From JADGGM01 sp035277485 (GTDB lineage: Bacteria; Gemmatimonadota; Gemmatimonadetes; Gemmatimonadales; Gemmatimonadaceae), in NCBI GenBank assembly GCA_035277485.1, contig DATEKK010000109.1, positions 62,001 to 126,000 on the forward strand: DNA of 64,000 nucleotides. The letters run 5' to 3'. The notes below the pieces were generated by a model that had not been told where the DNA came from, did not search any database, and saw only the letters and a list, made by a program, of their open reading frames with translations. How positions within the stretch are numbered: the first letter of the stretch is position 1; every line of letters starts with the position of its first letter. Below, in pieces: positions 33,436 to 43,826 of this stretch. Made by a program: the position numbers and the translations under genes.

Positions 33436-36144
33436 ATGTCCTCCGGCCTGCCCGCGCGCGTGCGCCGTGCGTTTCGCCTGGCACTACGTCGGCGCGATCA
33501 ATCGGTTGCCGAGACCGACGAAGAAATTCAGTTTCACCTCGCGCAGCGCATCGAGGCGCTGATAGCGCGAGGCGTGCCGGCCGAGCAGGCTCGCGCGGAG
33601 GCGATGCGACGGTTCGGTTCCTACGCCGAAGGACGCGCCATGATGCTCGAGGCCGCGCGGACTCGCGACGCAACGCTGACGCTCCTCGAGCGACTCGACG
33701 GCGTCCGGCAGGAACTCGCCTACACGGTGCGACAGTTGTGCCGCGCACCCGGATTCACGATCGCGGTGGTGATAAGTCTTGCGCTCGGCATCGGCGCGAA
33801 CGCGACGATGTTCGGGATCATCGACCGTGTGCTGTTGCGACCGATCTCCGGCGTGGTGGCCCCGGATCGGGTGGTGTCGATCGGTGAAATGCGCCGGTTC
33901 GGGGGCGTGCCGTACCGCAACACGACGCTCAGCTATCCGGCGTACACCGATTATCGCGACCACGTCCCCGCGTTCTCGGCTGTCGGGGCCGCCACTGAGC
34001 CCCAGGATGTGTCGTTGGGCCGAGGGGAAGGAGCGCGGAGCATCCAGGTGATGTTCGTGACGCCGTCGTATCTCGCGCTCACGGGTGCACGGCCGGCTCT
34101 GGGGCGGTTCTTCACGCCGGACGAAGATCGCCTGCCGTCGGGCGCCGACGTCGCCGTGGTCACGCACGGCTTCTGGGAGCGCGAGCTCGGCGGCGCGTCT
34201 GATGCGTTAGGCACGGCGCTCGATATCGGCACCCGTCGCTTCATCGTGGTCGGTATCGCCCCGCCCGATTTCACGGGCCTGCAGCATGGTCCCGTGGACG
34301 TGTTCGTCCCGCTCAGCGCCGGTGCCGAGCTCGAGTTCGGACACCAGGATTGGGCGACAACCAGGTTTGACTTCTGGCTCCAGATCTATGGGCGCCTGGC
34401 TGCCGGCGCGTCGCCTGCAGCAGTGGAGACGCAAGCGACCGCCGTACTCCGGTCTGTCGCAACCAAACCCGACGACTCGACGTCGAGAGTCGTGGTGCGG
34501 TCTGTCGCGCCGGCGTCCGACGACTCCGGCGCGGACATCCGGGTGGCGAAGTTGCTGGCCGGCGTGTCGGTGCTCGTGCTGCTCATCGCGTGCTGCAACG
34601 TCGCGAACTTGCTGCTCTGCCGCGCGGTCCAGCGGCGTCGCGAGATCGCGGTCCGGTTAGCGTTAGGCATCGGACGCGGTCGGCTCGTGGCGCAACTGCT
34701 CGGCGAGAGTCTCGTGCTTGCTCTGTCAGGCGGGGCGGCCGCGGTGCTCGTCGTGCGGTGGGGCGGCGCGTTGGTCCGCCGCCTGTTGCTGACGAATTGG
34801 GCGTGGGAAGGGTCGGGGGTGGACGGCCGGGTATTGGTCTTCACGGGTGTCGTCGCGCTGCTGGTCGGCATCGGAGTGGGCCTGCTCCCCGCCATGCAGA
34901 CGAGTGCGCCGGAATTGTGGCGCGACCTGAAGGAAGGCGTGCGCGAGGGGTTTGGCCGCCGAGCGCGCGCACGGTCCGTGTTGCTGCTTGCGCAAGCGAC
35001 ATTTGTCGTGGTGCTGCTCGTCGGCGCCGGATTGTTCGTGCGGAGCCTCGTAAACGTGGACCGCGTGCAGCTCGGGATGGACACGGGCCGCGTGTTGGTC
35101 GGTACCATGGACTTGGGGAGGTCGGGCTACTCGCAGCCGCAGGTGGAAGAGCTGTACAGACGCATGCAGGCGCGTGTTCAGCAGCTTGGCGGCGTCGCAT
35201 CTGCGAGCGTTGGGGTTGCGATGCCCTTCCGCTCGTCCTTCGCGGCGGAATTCAGGATTCCGGGACGCGATTCGCTGCCGGCGGTGCAAGATGGCGGCCC
35301 GTACGTGAATGCCGTGGACGCCGGGTTCTTCCGAACGTTAGGCATTCGCATCGTGCGCGGACGGGGCTTCACGGATGAGGACAACGCGACGCACGCGCGG
35401 GTCATGGTCGTGAGCCAGACGATGGCGCGCCTGTTCTGGCCCGGCGTCGATCCGATCGGGCAGTGCGTGATTTTCGCCAGTGATTCGCTGCCGTGCACAC
35501 GCATCGTCGGCATCGCCGCCGACGCGCACCGCGATCAAGTCGTACAGAAAGGCGACGTCCTGCAGTACTATGTGAGACTCGAGTACGCGGCGGCATTCAT
35601 GACTCCGCGTGTCCTATTCGTGCGGCCAGCAGATGGCGATGTCGCACGCTGGATCGCGCCGGTGCAGCGCGCCATGGAATCCTCGGCGCCGGGATTGCCG
35701 TATGCGAATGTCCGGTCCATGCAGTCGCTGCTCGAGCCGCAGCTCCGTTCGTGGGAGTTAGGCGCGTCGATGTTCGCCATCTTCGGCGGCGTGGCGCTGG
35801 CGCTCGCGGCGGTTGGGTTGTACGGCGTGATCTCGTACGGCGTGGCGCAACGAACGCACGAGGTTGGCGTGCGCGTGGCGCTCGGTGCGCAGCGCGCGGA
35901 TGTGGTGCGTCTTGTGGTCGGACAGGCCGTGCGCGTTACTGTCGCCGGACTGGTGCTCGGCCTCGTCCTGGTATCGGTCGGCGTCCGGTGGGTCGAGCCG
36001 CTGCTGTATGGTGTGTCCGGCCACGATCCCTTGACGTTGGGCATCGTGTGCGGAGCGCTGCTCGGTGTGGCTCTGGCCGCAAGCGCATTCCCGGCGAAGC
36101 GAGCCGCGTCCGTGGATCCGGTGAGGGCGTTACGGGCGGAGTGA
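33436..36144 (+). CDS. Tandem FtsX/MacB-type orphan permease, PadR-linked (second copy)
   Basis: ATG 33436 (GAGG 5 nt upstream) gives 902 residues. The N-terminal cytosolic helix domain (E-T-D-E-E-I-Q-F-H-L-A-Q-R-I-E-A-L) is followed by two MacB/FtsX units. Membrane helices include I-A-V-V-I-S-L-A-L-G-I-G-A-N-A, V-L-V-L-L-I-A-C-C-N-V-A-N-L-L-L-C-R-A, and V-G-L-Y-G-V-I-S-Y-G-V-A-Q-R-T. It ends with R-A-A-S-V-D-P-V-R-A-L-R-A-E. It starts 10 nt after the PadR stop. Divergence from the first pair is large, so the duplication is not recent. Confidence 0.88.
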   Translation: MSSGLPARVRRAFRLALRRRDQSVAETDEEIQFHLAQRIEALIARGVPAEQARAEAMRRFGSYAEGRAMMLEAARTRDATLTLLERLDGVRQELAYTVRQLCRAPGFTIAVVISLALGIGANATMFGIIDRVLLRPISGVVAPDRVVSIGEMRRFGGVPYRNTTLSYPAYTDYRDHVPAFSAVGAATEPQDVSLGRGEGARSIQVMFVTPSYLALTGARPALGRFFTPDEDRLPSGADVAVVTHGFWERELGGASDALGTALDIGTRRFIVVGIAPPDFTGLQHGPVDVFVPLSAGAELEFGHQDWATTRFDFWLQIYGRLAAGASPAAVETQATAVLRSVATKPDDSTSRVVVRSVAPASDDSGADIRVAKLLAGVSVLVLLIACCNVANLLLCRAVQRRREIAVRLALGIGRGRLVAQLLGESLVLALSGGAAAVLVVRWGGALVRRLLLTNWAWEGSGVDGRVLVFTGVVALLVGIGVGLLPAMQTSAPELWRDLKEGVREGFGRRARARSVLLLAQATFVVVLLVGAGLFVRSLVNVDRVQLGMDTGRVLVGTMDLGRSGYSQPQVEELYRRMQARVQQLGGVASASVGVAMPFRSSFAAEFRIPGRDSLPAVQDGGPYVNAVDAGFFRTLGIRIVRGRGFTDEDNATHARVMVVSQTMARLFWPGVDPIGQCVIFASDSLPCTRIVGIAADAHRDQVVQKGDVLQYYVRLEYAAAFMTPRVLFVRPADGDVARWIAPVQRAMESSAPGLPYANVRSMQSLLEPQLRSWELGASMFAIFGGVALALAAVGLYGVISYGVAQRTHEVGVRVALGAQRADVVRLVVGQAVRVTVAGLVLGLVLVSVGVRWVEPLLYGVSGHDPLTLGIVCGALLGVALAASAFPAKRAASVDPVRALRAE

Positions 36145-36311
36145 GCGCACTGCGCAATCCGAGTTGCAACTCAGAGCGTGCCCTGGCGAAGTGACGCCCG
36201 CGGAGCGATCGTGGAGAGGGTTGGGCTCTCGTTAGACGACCGTTAGCCCACGGGGCGCCTCTCCCTCGTATCCTCGCCGGCGGCGTATGCGGTTCGCTTC
36301 GAAGACACATC

Positions 36312-36911
36312 GTGCCGCTCTGTAAAGTGTGCGGTCGCCCCGCGGGTTTCTGGAGCGACTGCCATCCTGGCTGCGCCCAAGAGGCGATGCGCGCCGAGAT
36401 CGAGCGCTTTCGAGCGCGTGAGAAGGCCGAATTCGAAAGCGGCGCGCGCCAGAGCATCGGCGCTACCGTCTTTTCCTTTGACACGGTAAAGGCTGCGTTC
36501 GGTCACGAAACACGTCACGTGCGAGTTGGCGCGATCTGTTGGGTGTACCGGCGGCAGATCACACACTGGCTTCAGTTCCCCCCACTCCCGGTTTTCCGCT
36601 CGCACCACCTCGTGATCCATGCGGCTCAGGCAGACGGCCTAACGTGGGAGCACGTTTCCTTCACGGGCTCCAAGCGAGAGGTGCACCAGTCCATCGTGGA
36701 GTTGATGAAACGCGTGCCATGGGCGCTGTTCGGCTATACGCGCGAAGCGCGCGCGGCCATGGCGCCGGAGAGGAGCGTCACTACGACGAGAGAAATCCAG
36801 GCTCGGCGAATTCGTATTTCCTCCTCAGCGCCGCACGATGACGTGGAAGCGGCCGTCGCAAAACTGGAGTGCGAGCGGATGCACGATTTCAACGGATTAG
36901 AGGGAGATTGA
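36312..36911 (+). CDS. Zinc-ribbon-bearing protein of unknown function
   Basis: The 199-residue frame starts at GTG 36312. Residues 4-18 hold C-K-V-C-G-R-P-A-G-F-W-S-D-C-H-P-G-C, a four-cysteine zinc ribbon. A middle region of about 100 residues is rich in aromatic residues (I-C-W-V-Y-R-R-Q-I-T-H-W-L-Q-F) and might be a small globular sensor or binding domain. I recognise no family. Base composition is slightly lower in GC than neighbouring genes, and it is isolated between convergent and co-directional genes, which might mean acquisition. The zinc-ribbon motif argues it is a real protein. Confidence 0.55.
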   Translation: MPLCKVCGRPAGFWSDCHPGCAQEAMRAEIERFRAREKAEFESGARQSIGATVFSFDTVKAAFGHETRHVRVGAICWVYRRQITHWLQFPPLPVFRSHHLVIHAAQADGLTWEHVSFTGSKREVHQSIVELMKRVPWALFGYTREARAAMAPERSVTTTREIQARRIRISSSAPHDDVEAAVAKLECERMHDFNGLEGD

Positions 36912-36951
36912 GCGTCGGAGCCACGCGGAGCCGCTCCGCCAGCACGCCGCA

Positions 36952-37865
36952 CTAGTTTCCGGTCTCGATGTCGCCTTCTGAGACCATCACCGTCTCGCCG
37001 CCCACCTTGACGCTTCGAATGTCCCCGCCGGCTTTCTCGACCACGATCTCGAGCACACTCGGCCGCCCCATCTCGACACCCTGCTCGACGACCCAGCGCA
37101 GCGTGCCATCGGCCTGTGTGTCTCGCGCCGCGAGATAAGCGCCGAGCGCCGTTGCGGCCGAGCCGGTCGCGGGATCCTCGGGCACGCTCAAGCCCGGCAC
37201 GAACACGCGCGCGTGCAGGTCGGCGCCCTCGCGCTCGGCGTCGCGCGAGAACACCAGCATCTGCGGCGCCCAGTACGACTTGACCGACGATTCCCAGTGG
37301 TCCATGCGCACGTGCGCCCGCCTAACGGCGTCCTTGTCCTTGAGCGGCACGATGAGGAACGGCAGCCCGCACGACACGCCCTGCGGCGCGGTCATGCCGC
37401 CCTGAATGTCGGTGGCCTCGAGGCCCAACACATCCGCGATCGCCGAGCGTCCGGGCGTCGGCGGACCGACCTCCGGCGCCTGCGCAGCGGTGAGCTGCGC
37501 GAACGTCGGCTTGCCGTCCGCCGCGCGGATGAGCACGGGCACGGGGCCCACGCCTTCCTCGAAGACGATGCTCGTCTCGGCGCCGCGGAGCGGCACCCTG
37601 CCTAACGTGGCCAGCGTGTGCGCCGCGCCGATCGTGGGATGGCCCGCAAACGGCAGCTCGGCGGCCGGCGTGAAGATGCGCAGCCGCTTCGTGTGCTCGC
37701 GCTGCTGCGGCGGATACACGAAGACCGTCTCCGACAGGTTGAACTCGCGCGCGATGCTCTGCAGCGCGTTCTCGGGGATGCCGCTCGCGTCGGGGAACAC
37801 CGCGAGCGGATTGCCGCCGAACAATTGATTCGTGAAAACGTCGCAGGTGTAGAACCGTGCCCGCA

Positions 37866-37866
<1 letters not shown>
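36952..37866 (-). CDS. PhzF-family isomerase/epimerase-like protein
   Basis: The 304-residue protein has the PhzF diaminopimelate-epimerase-like fold motifs: F-T-N-Q-L-F-G-G-N-P-L-A-V-F, the catalytic Glu in N-L-S-E-T-V-F-V, F-A-G-H-P-T-I-G-A-A-H-T-L, and D-P-A-T-G-S-A-A-T-A-L-G-A-Y-L. The true phenazine operon is absent, so the substrate is unknown; most PhzF-like proteins are uncharacterised. It is coupled to the upstream P5C dehydrogenase by a TGATG junction, so an amino-acid-related role is possible. Confidence 0.9.
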
Positions 37867-39602
<1,736 letters not shown>

Positions 39603-39792
39603 GGGTTCCTCCGTCGGGCCAACGGCGGACACGTGTGTCCCGCCGGGCGCTAAAGATACCGCGCAGGAGTGGGCCCGGCCAACGTGCGCGCCGCTCTGGC
39701 CTGAGCGAACGACGCATGGCATCATACGGCTCCCTTTCGCGTGTCCAGTTTGGTCGCGTGGCGCGCACGTTCCGTCCTTACACCCACCAGCC

Positions 39793-41145
39793 ATGTCTGC
39801 GTCCAAGGTCGAGAGCGGCGGACGACTGCTCCGCGTGTTCGGTGTGGTGTTCGGACTCGCGGTCATTATCGGGAACACAATCGGCGCCGGCATCTGGGCC
39901 GCTCCCGGCGAGATCGCGAGCCGATTGCCGACGCCGGCGTTGTTCTTCGGTGTGTGGGTCGCTGGCGGGCTGTACGCACTGCTCGGCGCACTCAACCTCG
40001 CCGAGCTCGGCGCGATGCTGCCGCGATCGGGCGGGCAATATGTGTTCGCCCGACATGCATTCGGGTCGTACACCGGGTTCGTGATCGGGTGGAGCGACTG
40101 GTTGTCGACGTGCGCGAGCACCGGTGTGGTCTCAATCGTGATCGGCACCTCGGTGGGCGAGTTGATACCGGCGCTGGCGCCCCTATCCAAGTGGGTAGCG
40201 ATGGCGACGGTCGTCGTGTTCACGGGCATCCTGTGGCGCGGCCAGCGCACGAGCGGCAAATCCCAGGCGATCACGAGTCTGCTCAAGGGATTGGCGCTCG
40301 TGGCGCTCGTCGCCGCGTGCTTCCTGCTGCGTCCCGGAGCGCCTAACGCGCCCGCCCCGAGCCCCGCGCCGGTGGGCGCCGCGCTATTCGCTGCCATCGT
40401 GCTCTCGATGCAGCGGATCATCTATACGTACGACGGATGGAACGGCGTCGTGTATTTCTCCGAGGAAGTCCATGATCCCGGGCGGGACATTCCGCGCTCC
40501 ATGCTTGGCGGCGTGGTGTCGGTGATCGCCGTGTACGTGGTGCTCAACCTCGCGTTCGCGCACGTGCTGGGGCTTTCAGGGATGGCGAACCAGCCGTTGG
40601 TCGCCTCGTCGGCGGCACGGGCGTTGTTCGGCGCGAGCGGCTATACGGTCGTCAGCTGCCTAACGGTGTTGTTGCTCGTGAGCAGCGTGAACGCGCTGCT
40701 GCTCATGTCGTCGCGGGTTCCGGTGGCGATGAGCCAGGACGGTTTGTTCCCGGCCGCCGCGGCGCGCGTGTCGGAGAACGGGACACCCACGGTTTCGCTC
40801 GCAGCGAGCGCGGCCGTGTCCCTCGTGTTCATTGCAACCGGCGTGTTCGAGACCGTGACGGCGATCGCCGCGTTCTACTTTGTGGCGAATTACATCGTGT
40901 CGTTCTCGGCTTTGTTCGTGCTCAGGCGGCGCGAGCCCGACCGCGCGCGACCCTATCGCGCCTGGGGCTATCCCTGGACCACGGGGTTGGCGTTGGTGGG
41001 ATCGGCGGCCTTCCTGATCGCCGCGGTGCTCAGTGACACGACGATGAGCCTGTACGCGCTGGCAGTGCTCGCACTGAGCGGGCCGCTGTACTGGTTCGGC
41101 GTGCGCGTGAGCGCGCGAGTGCAAGCGTCATCGGCCGGCACGTAG
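39793..41145 (+). CDS. APC-superfamily amino acid permease
   Basis: ATG 39793 gives 450 residues and about 12 membrane helices. The first helix has I-I-G-N-T-I-G-A-G-I-W, the conserved substrate-binding G-x-G-I motif. The loop I-Y-T-Y-D-G-W-N-G-V-V-Y-F-S-E-E-V and P-G-R-D-I-P-R-S-M are characteristic of the amino acid/polyamine transporter family. It diverges from P5C dehydrogenase with 190 nt between start codons, suggesting (but not proving) import of proline or related amino acids. Confidence 0.92.
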   Translation: MSASKVESGGRLLRVFGVVFGLAVIIGNTIGAGIWAAPGEIASRLPTPALFFGVWVAGGLYALLGALNLAELGAMLPRSGGQYVFARHAFGSYTGFVIGWSDWLSTCASTGVVSIVIGTSVGELIPALAPLSKWVAMATVVVFTGILWRGQRTSGKSQAITSLLKGLALVALVAACFLLRPGAPNAPAPSPAPVGAALFAAIVLSMQRIIYTYDGWNGVVYFSEEVHDPGRDIPRSMLGGVVSVIAVYVVLNLAFAHVLGLSGMANQPLVASSAARALFGASGYTVVSCLTVLLLVSSVNALLLMSSRVPVAMSQDGLFPAAAARVSENGTPTVSLAASAAVSLVFIATGVFETVTAIAAFYFVANYIVSFSALFVLRRREPDRARPYRAWGYPWTTGLALVGSAAFLIAAVLSDTTMSLYALAVLALSGPLYWFGVRVSARVQASSAGT

Positions 41146-41167
41146 CTGCCGCGGTTAGATTCCCGAC

Positions 41168-42016
41168 GTGCCCGTCATTTCGAGTCCGACCCGCATCCAG
41201 CGCGTCACATTTCGTCGCGCTGCGTTTCTCGCCGTCGTGACGGCCTGCTGCGCATCCTGTGACCGGCCGCCCTTCACCTGGCGCGAAGCACTGCGCACGC
41301 CCAACGCACCGAACGCCGGCTGGCGATTGGCAGTGGACGCGCAGGCGAAGCCTGCGTTGGGCATCGCCGCCACCGCACCGTTCGTGACGCCGCCCGGTGC
41401 GTGTCCGAGCTCGATCGTGTTTGCGTTCGCGGGAGCCGGCAACTGGTACGTGGCGTGGTGGCAGCCCCGCGGCGACAGCAGCGCGCAGCTCATGGTGTCG
41501 CGCTCGACGAACGGGGGCGGATCCTGGACCGCGCCGGTCGTGGCCGACAACCGCGACCAGGCGCCGCTCGGCTGCGCGCGGCCTAACCCGGCCATCGCCG
41601 CGGATTCGGCGAGCGGCTACGTGCATCTGGCGTACTTCATTATGCCGCGTCAGGGCGGGGGCGTGTGGTACACGCATTCGCAGGACCTGGGCGCGACGTG
41701 GCACGACCCCGTGGGCGTGTTCTACGGCGACGACCCTGCGCATGCGGACGTGGCCGCCCATGGCGATACCGTGCTGGTGGCGTACGAGTACCCCAACGCG
41801 GACGATGCCCGCGTGGGCGTGGCGGTGTCGTACACCGCCGGCCACGTGTTCGCGGCGCGGATGCCCGTGTCGGCGGGCACCGAGCGGGCGAGCGATCCGC
41901 GCATTGCGTTAGGCGGCGGCGTGGTCGCGGTGGGATGGACGTCGGGCGACCCCACCGGCGGCCGCGGCGCGGCGTTCACGGTAGTCGACGTGGCTCCGTT
42001 AGGCACCGCCAAGTGA
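41168..42016 (+). CDS. Exported BNR/Asp-box repeat protein (sialidase-like fold)
   Basis: The 282-residue protein starts at GTG 41168 and has an export signal with a cysteine-rich end (T-A-C-C-A-S-C-D), possibly a lipobox. Two Asp-box repeats are visible, S-T-N-G-G-G-S-W and S-Q-D-L-G-A-T-W, in a region with repeated beta strands, which points to a beta-propeller. The catalytic residues of true sialidases (Arg triad, Tyr-Glu pair) are not recognisable, so the protein may only bind. It could have evolved with the downstream regulator gene, 19 nt away. Confidence 0.7.
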   Translation: MPVISSPTRIQRVTFRRAAFLAVVTACCASCDRPPFTWREALRTPNAPNAGWRLAVDAQAKPALGIAATAPFVTPPGACPSSIVFAFAGAGNWYVAWWQPRGDSSAQLMVSRSTNGGGSWTAPVVADNRDQAPLGCARPNPAIAADSASGYVHLAYFIMPRQGGGVWYTHSQDLGATWHDPVGVFYGDDPAHADVAAHGDTVLVAYEYPNADDARVGVAVSYTAGHVFAARMPVSAGTERASDPRIALGGGVVAVGWTSGDPTGGRGAAFTVVDVAPLGTAK

Positions 42017-42035
42017 TCGGGGAGAGGGAGCGCTG

Positions 42036-42713
42036 ATGCGCGTGGTGCTCGCCGACGACGATCCGGTGATGCAACGGCTTCTCCGCGGCGCCCTCGAGCG
42101 CCGCGGCCACGACGTGGTCGTGACCGCCGATGGCGATGCCGCATGGACCGCCATCGAGGGCGACCCGCCGCCGCTCGCGGTGCTCGACTGGAACATGCCG
42201 GTGGTCGACGGCCTCGAGGTGTGCCGCCGCGCGCGAGCCGGCGACGCGACGCGCAACACGTTTCTGCTCGTCGTGACGGGACGCGACACCCCCGAAGACG
42301 TGCAGGCCGCGCTCGAGGCGGGCGCCGACGATTACTTGATGAAGCCGCTCGATCCCGCGCAGCTCATGGCGCGACTCGCCATCGCCGAACGCCGCATCGT
42401 GCTCGACGCCGAACGCCGCGATGCCGTGGACAAGCTCGCGCGTGCGCAATGGCTGGCGGGCATCGGCGAAACCGCGATCGCGGTGCAGCACGAAGTGAAC
42501 AATCCGCTCATGGCGCTCATGATCGAAGCCCAGTCGCTGGCGGCGATCGCGGGCGCCGACGCGGAGCTCCGCGCGCTCGGCGAATCCATCCACGCGCAGA
42601 GCGCGCGCATCGCGACCATCGTCAAGCGGTTAGGCGAGCTCCAGGATCCGCGCAGCGTCGAGTACCTGCAGGGCGGGTCGCGCATGATCGACCTCTCGTC
42701 GGACGGCTCCTGA
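42036..42713 (+). CDS. Receiver domain fused to a histidine-kinase dimerisation domain, no ATPase domain
   Basis: The 225-residue protein has an N-terminal receiver (residues 1-120) with D-D-D at 8-10, phosphoacceptor Asp in V-L-D-W-N-M-P, and Lys in M-K-P-L. A linker is followed by a DHp-like segment containing the phosphorylatable H-box A-V-Q-H-E-V-N-N-P-L-M-A-L (about residue 150). The sequence ends about 60 residues after it, without any N, G1 or G2 box. It therefore cannot phosphorylate itself and may work as a phosphotransfer protein or a regulator of another kinase. Its stop TGA is followed immediately by the ATG of nfo. Confidence 0.82.
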   Translation: MRVVLADDDPVMQRLLRGALERRGHDVVVTADGDAAWTAIEGDPPPLAVLDWNMPVVDGLEVCRRARAGDATRNTFLLVVTGRDTPEDVQAALEAGADDYLMKPLDPAQLMARLAIAERRIVLDAERRDAVDKLARAQWLAGIGETAIAVQHEVNNPLMALMIEAQSLAAIAGADAELRALGESIHAQSARIATIVKRLGELQDPRSVEYLQGGSRMIDLSSDGS

Positions 42714-43640
42714 ATGCCTAACGGAACCAGCGGCGCGGCGCGCCGGTTCATCTTCGGCGCGCACGCGTCGGACGAGGGCGGTATTCAGACCGCCGTGTTG
42801 CGCGCGGCCGCCGCGGGCATGGACGCGCTGCAGCTCTTCACCGCGATTCCCACCTACTACGGCGACAAGTCGTCCATTCGCGACGAGCGCGTCGACCGGT
42901 TTCGCGGCGCGGTCGCGTCGACCGGATTCAACGCGGCCTTGATCCAAGTACACGCCGCGTACGTCCTCAACACCGCAACGGCCGACGAGCAGAAATGGAG
43001 CCGGTCGGCGGCGGGGCTCGCGAAAGAGCTCGAGCGGTCCACCGCGCTCGGCGTCGGTGCTGTGTGTTTCCACCCGGGCGCCGCGTTGGGCGGCGATCCG
43101 GACGCGGCCACGGCGCGCGTCGCGCGAGCGATGACGCAGGCGCTCGAGAAAGTGCCCGGCCCGGTACGTCTTCTCGTCGAGAACACGGCCGGCGCGGGTC
43201 TCACCGTTGGTCGCACGCCACACGAAGTCGGTTCCATTCTCGCCGATATTCCGTCGCAGCTGCGCAGCCGCGTGGGCTACGGTCTCGATACCTGCCACCT
43301 GTTTGCGGCCGGACACGACATCGCGTCGTCCGCCGAGGCCCAGCGGGCTGTACTGGATGCGTTCGAGTCGGCCTGCGGCGAGCCGCCGTCGTTTTTCCAC
43401 TTGAACGACAGCGAGGGCGCGCAGGGCTCGAATCGCGACCGGCACGCCCTGTTGGGACAGGGGAAGATCGGGATCGAGCCGTTCCGGTGGCTCCTGGCCG
43501 ACCGCCGAGCCTTGGGCGTCCCATTGATTCTCGAAACGCCGCATCGCGAGGAGCCGGTGTCCGAGGACAATCTCGCACCGGACCCGAACGATGTCGAAAT
43601 GTTGCAACTCTTGCGATCGATGGGCTTGTCCAAGGCCTGA
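42714..43640 (+). CDS. nfo: Endonuclease IV (AP endonuclease family 2)
   Basis: The 308-residue TIM-barrel protein has the conserved F-I-F-G-A-H-A-S, V-H-A-A-Y-V-L-N, G-A-V-C-F-H-P-G-A, V-E-N-T-A-G, D-T-C-H-L-F-A-A-G, H-L-N-D-S-E-G, and R-H-A-L-L-G-Q-G blocks, which carry the His/Glu/Asp zinc ligands. It cuts DNA at abasic sites and removes 3' blocking groups in base-excision repair. The start codon is ATG 42714, directly after the stop of the previous gene; the start region itself contains the GCCTAAC word (ATG-CCT-AAC). Confidence 0.94.
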   Translation: MPNGTSGAARRFIFGAHASDEGGIQTAVLRAAAAGMDALQLFTAIPTYYGDKSSIRDERVDRFRGAVASTGFNAALIQVHAAYVLNTATADEQKWSRSAAGLAKELERSTALGVGAVCFHPGAALGGDPDAATARVARAMTQALEKVPGPVRLLVENTAGAGLTVGRTPHEVGSILADIPSQLRSRVGYGLDTCHLFAAGHDIASSAEAQRAVLDAFESACGEPPSFFHLNDSEGAQGSNRDRHALLGQGKIGIEPFRWLLADRRALGVPLILETPHREEPVSEDNLAPDPNDVEMLQLLRSMGLSKA

Positions 43641-43717
43641 CGTCCCGGCGAAACTGCATTTTGTCGGGCGTCGTATGTAAACCAAGTAGAGCGTCGCGGC
43701 GTCCAAACGAAGTCCGG

Positions 43718-43731
43718 ACACCGTCCGGTGT
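43718..43731. promoter_or_regulatory. Short palindrome upstream of histidine kinase gene
   Basis: ACACCG-TC-CGGTGT is a perfect 6-bp-arm palindrome 95 nt before the kinase start. It lies inside a CCGGACA module that resembles the dispersed GGACA repeat family, so it may be a repeat remnant rather than an operator. Confidence 0.3.
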
Positions 43732-43826
43732 TGGTCAGTTCGCGCGCCGCCGATAGTTACGTTGCGCATTGTCGGATAGCGGTCCGTTTTGTGCGCCAAC
43801 GCGCGCGCTCCGATCACGAGGATAGC

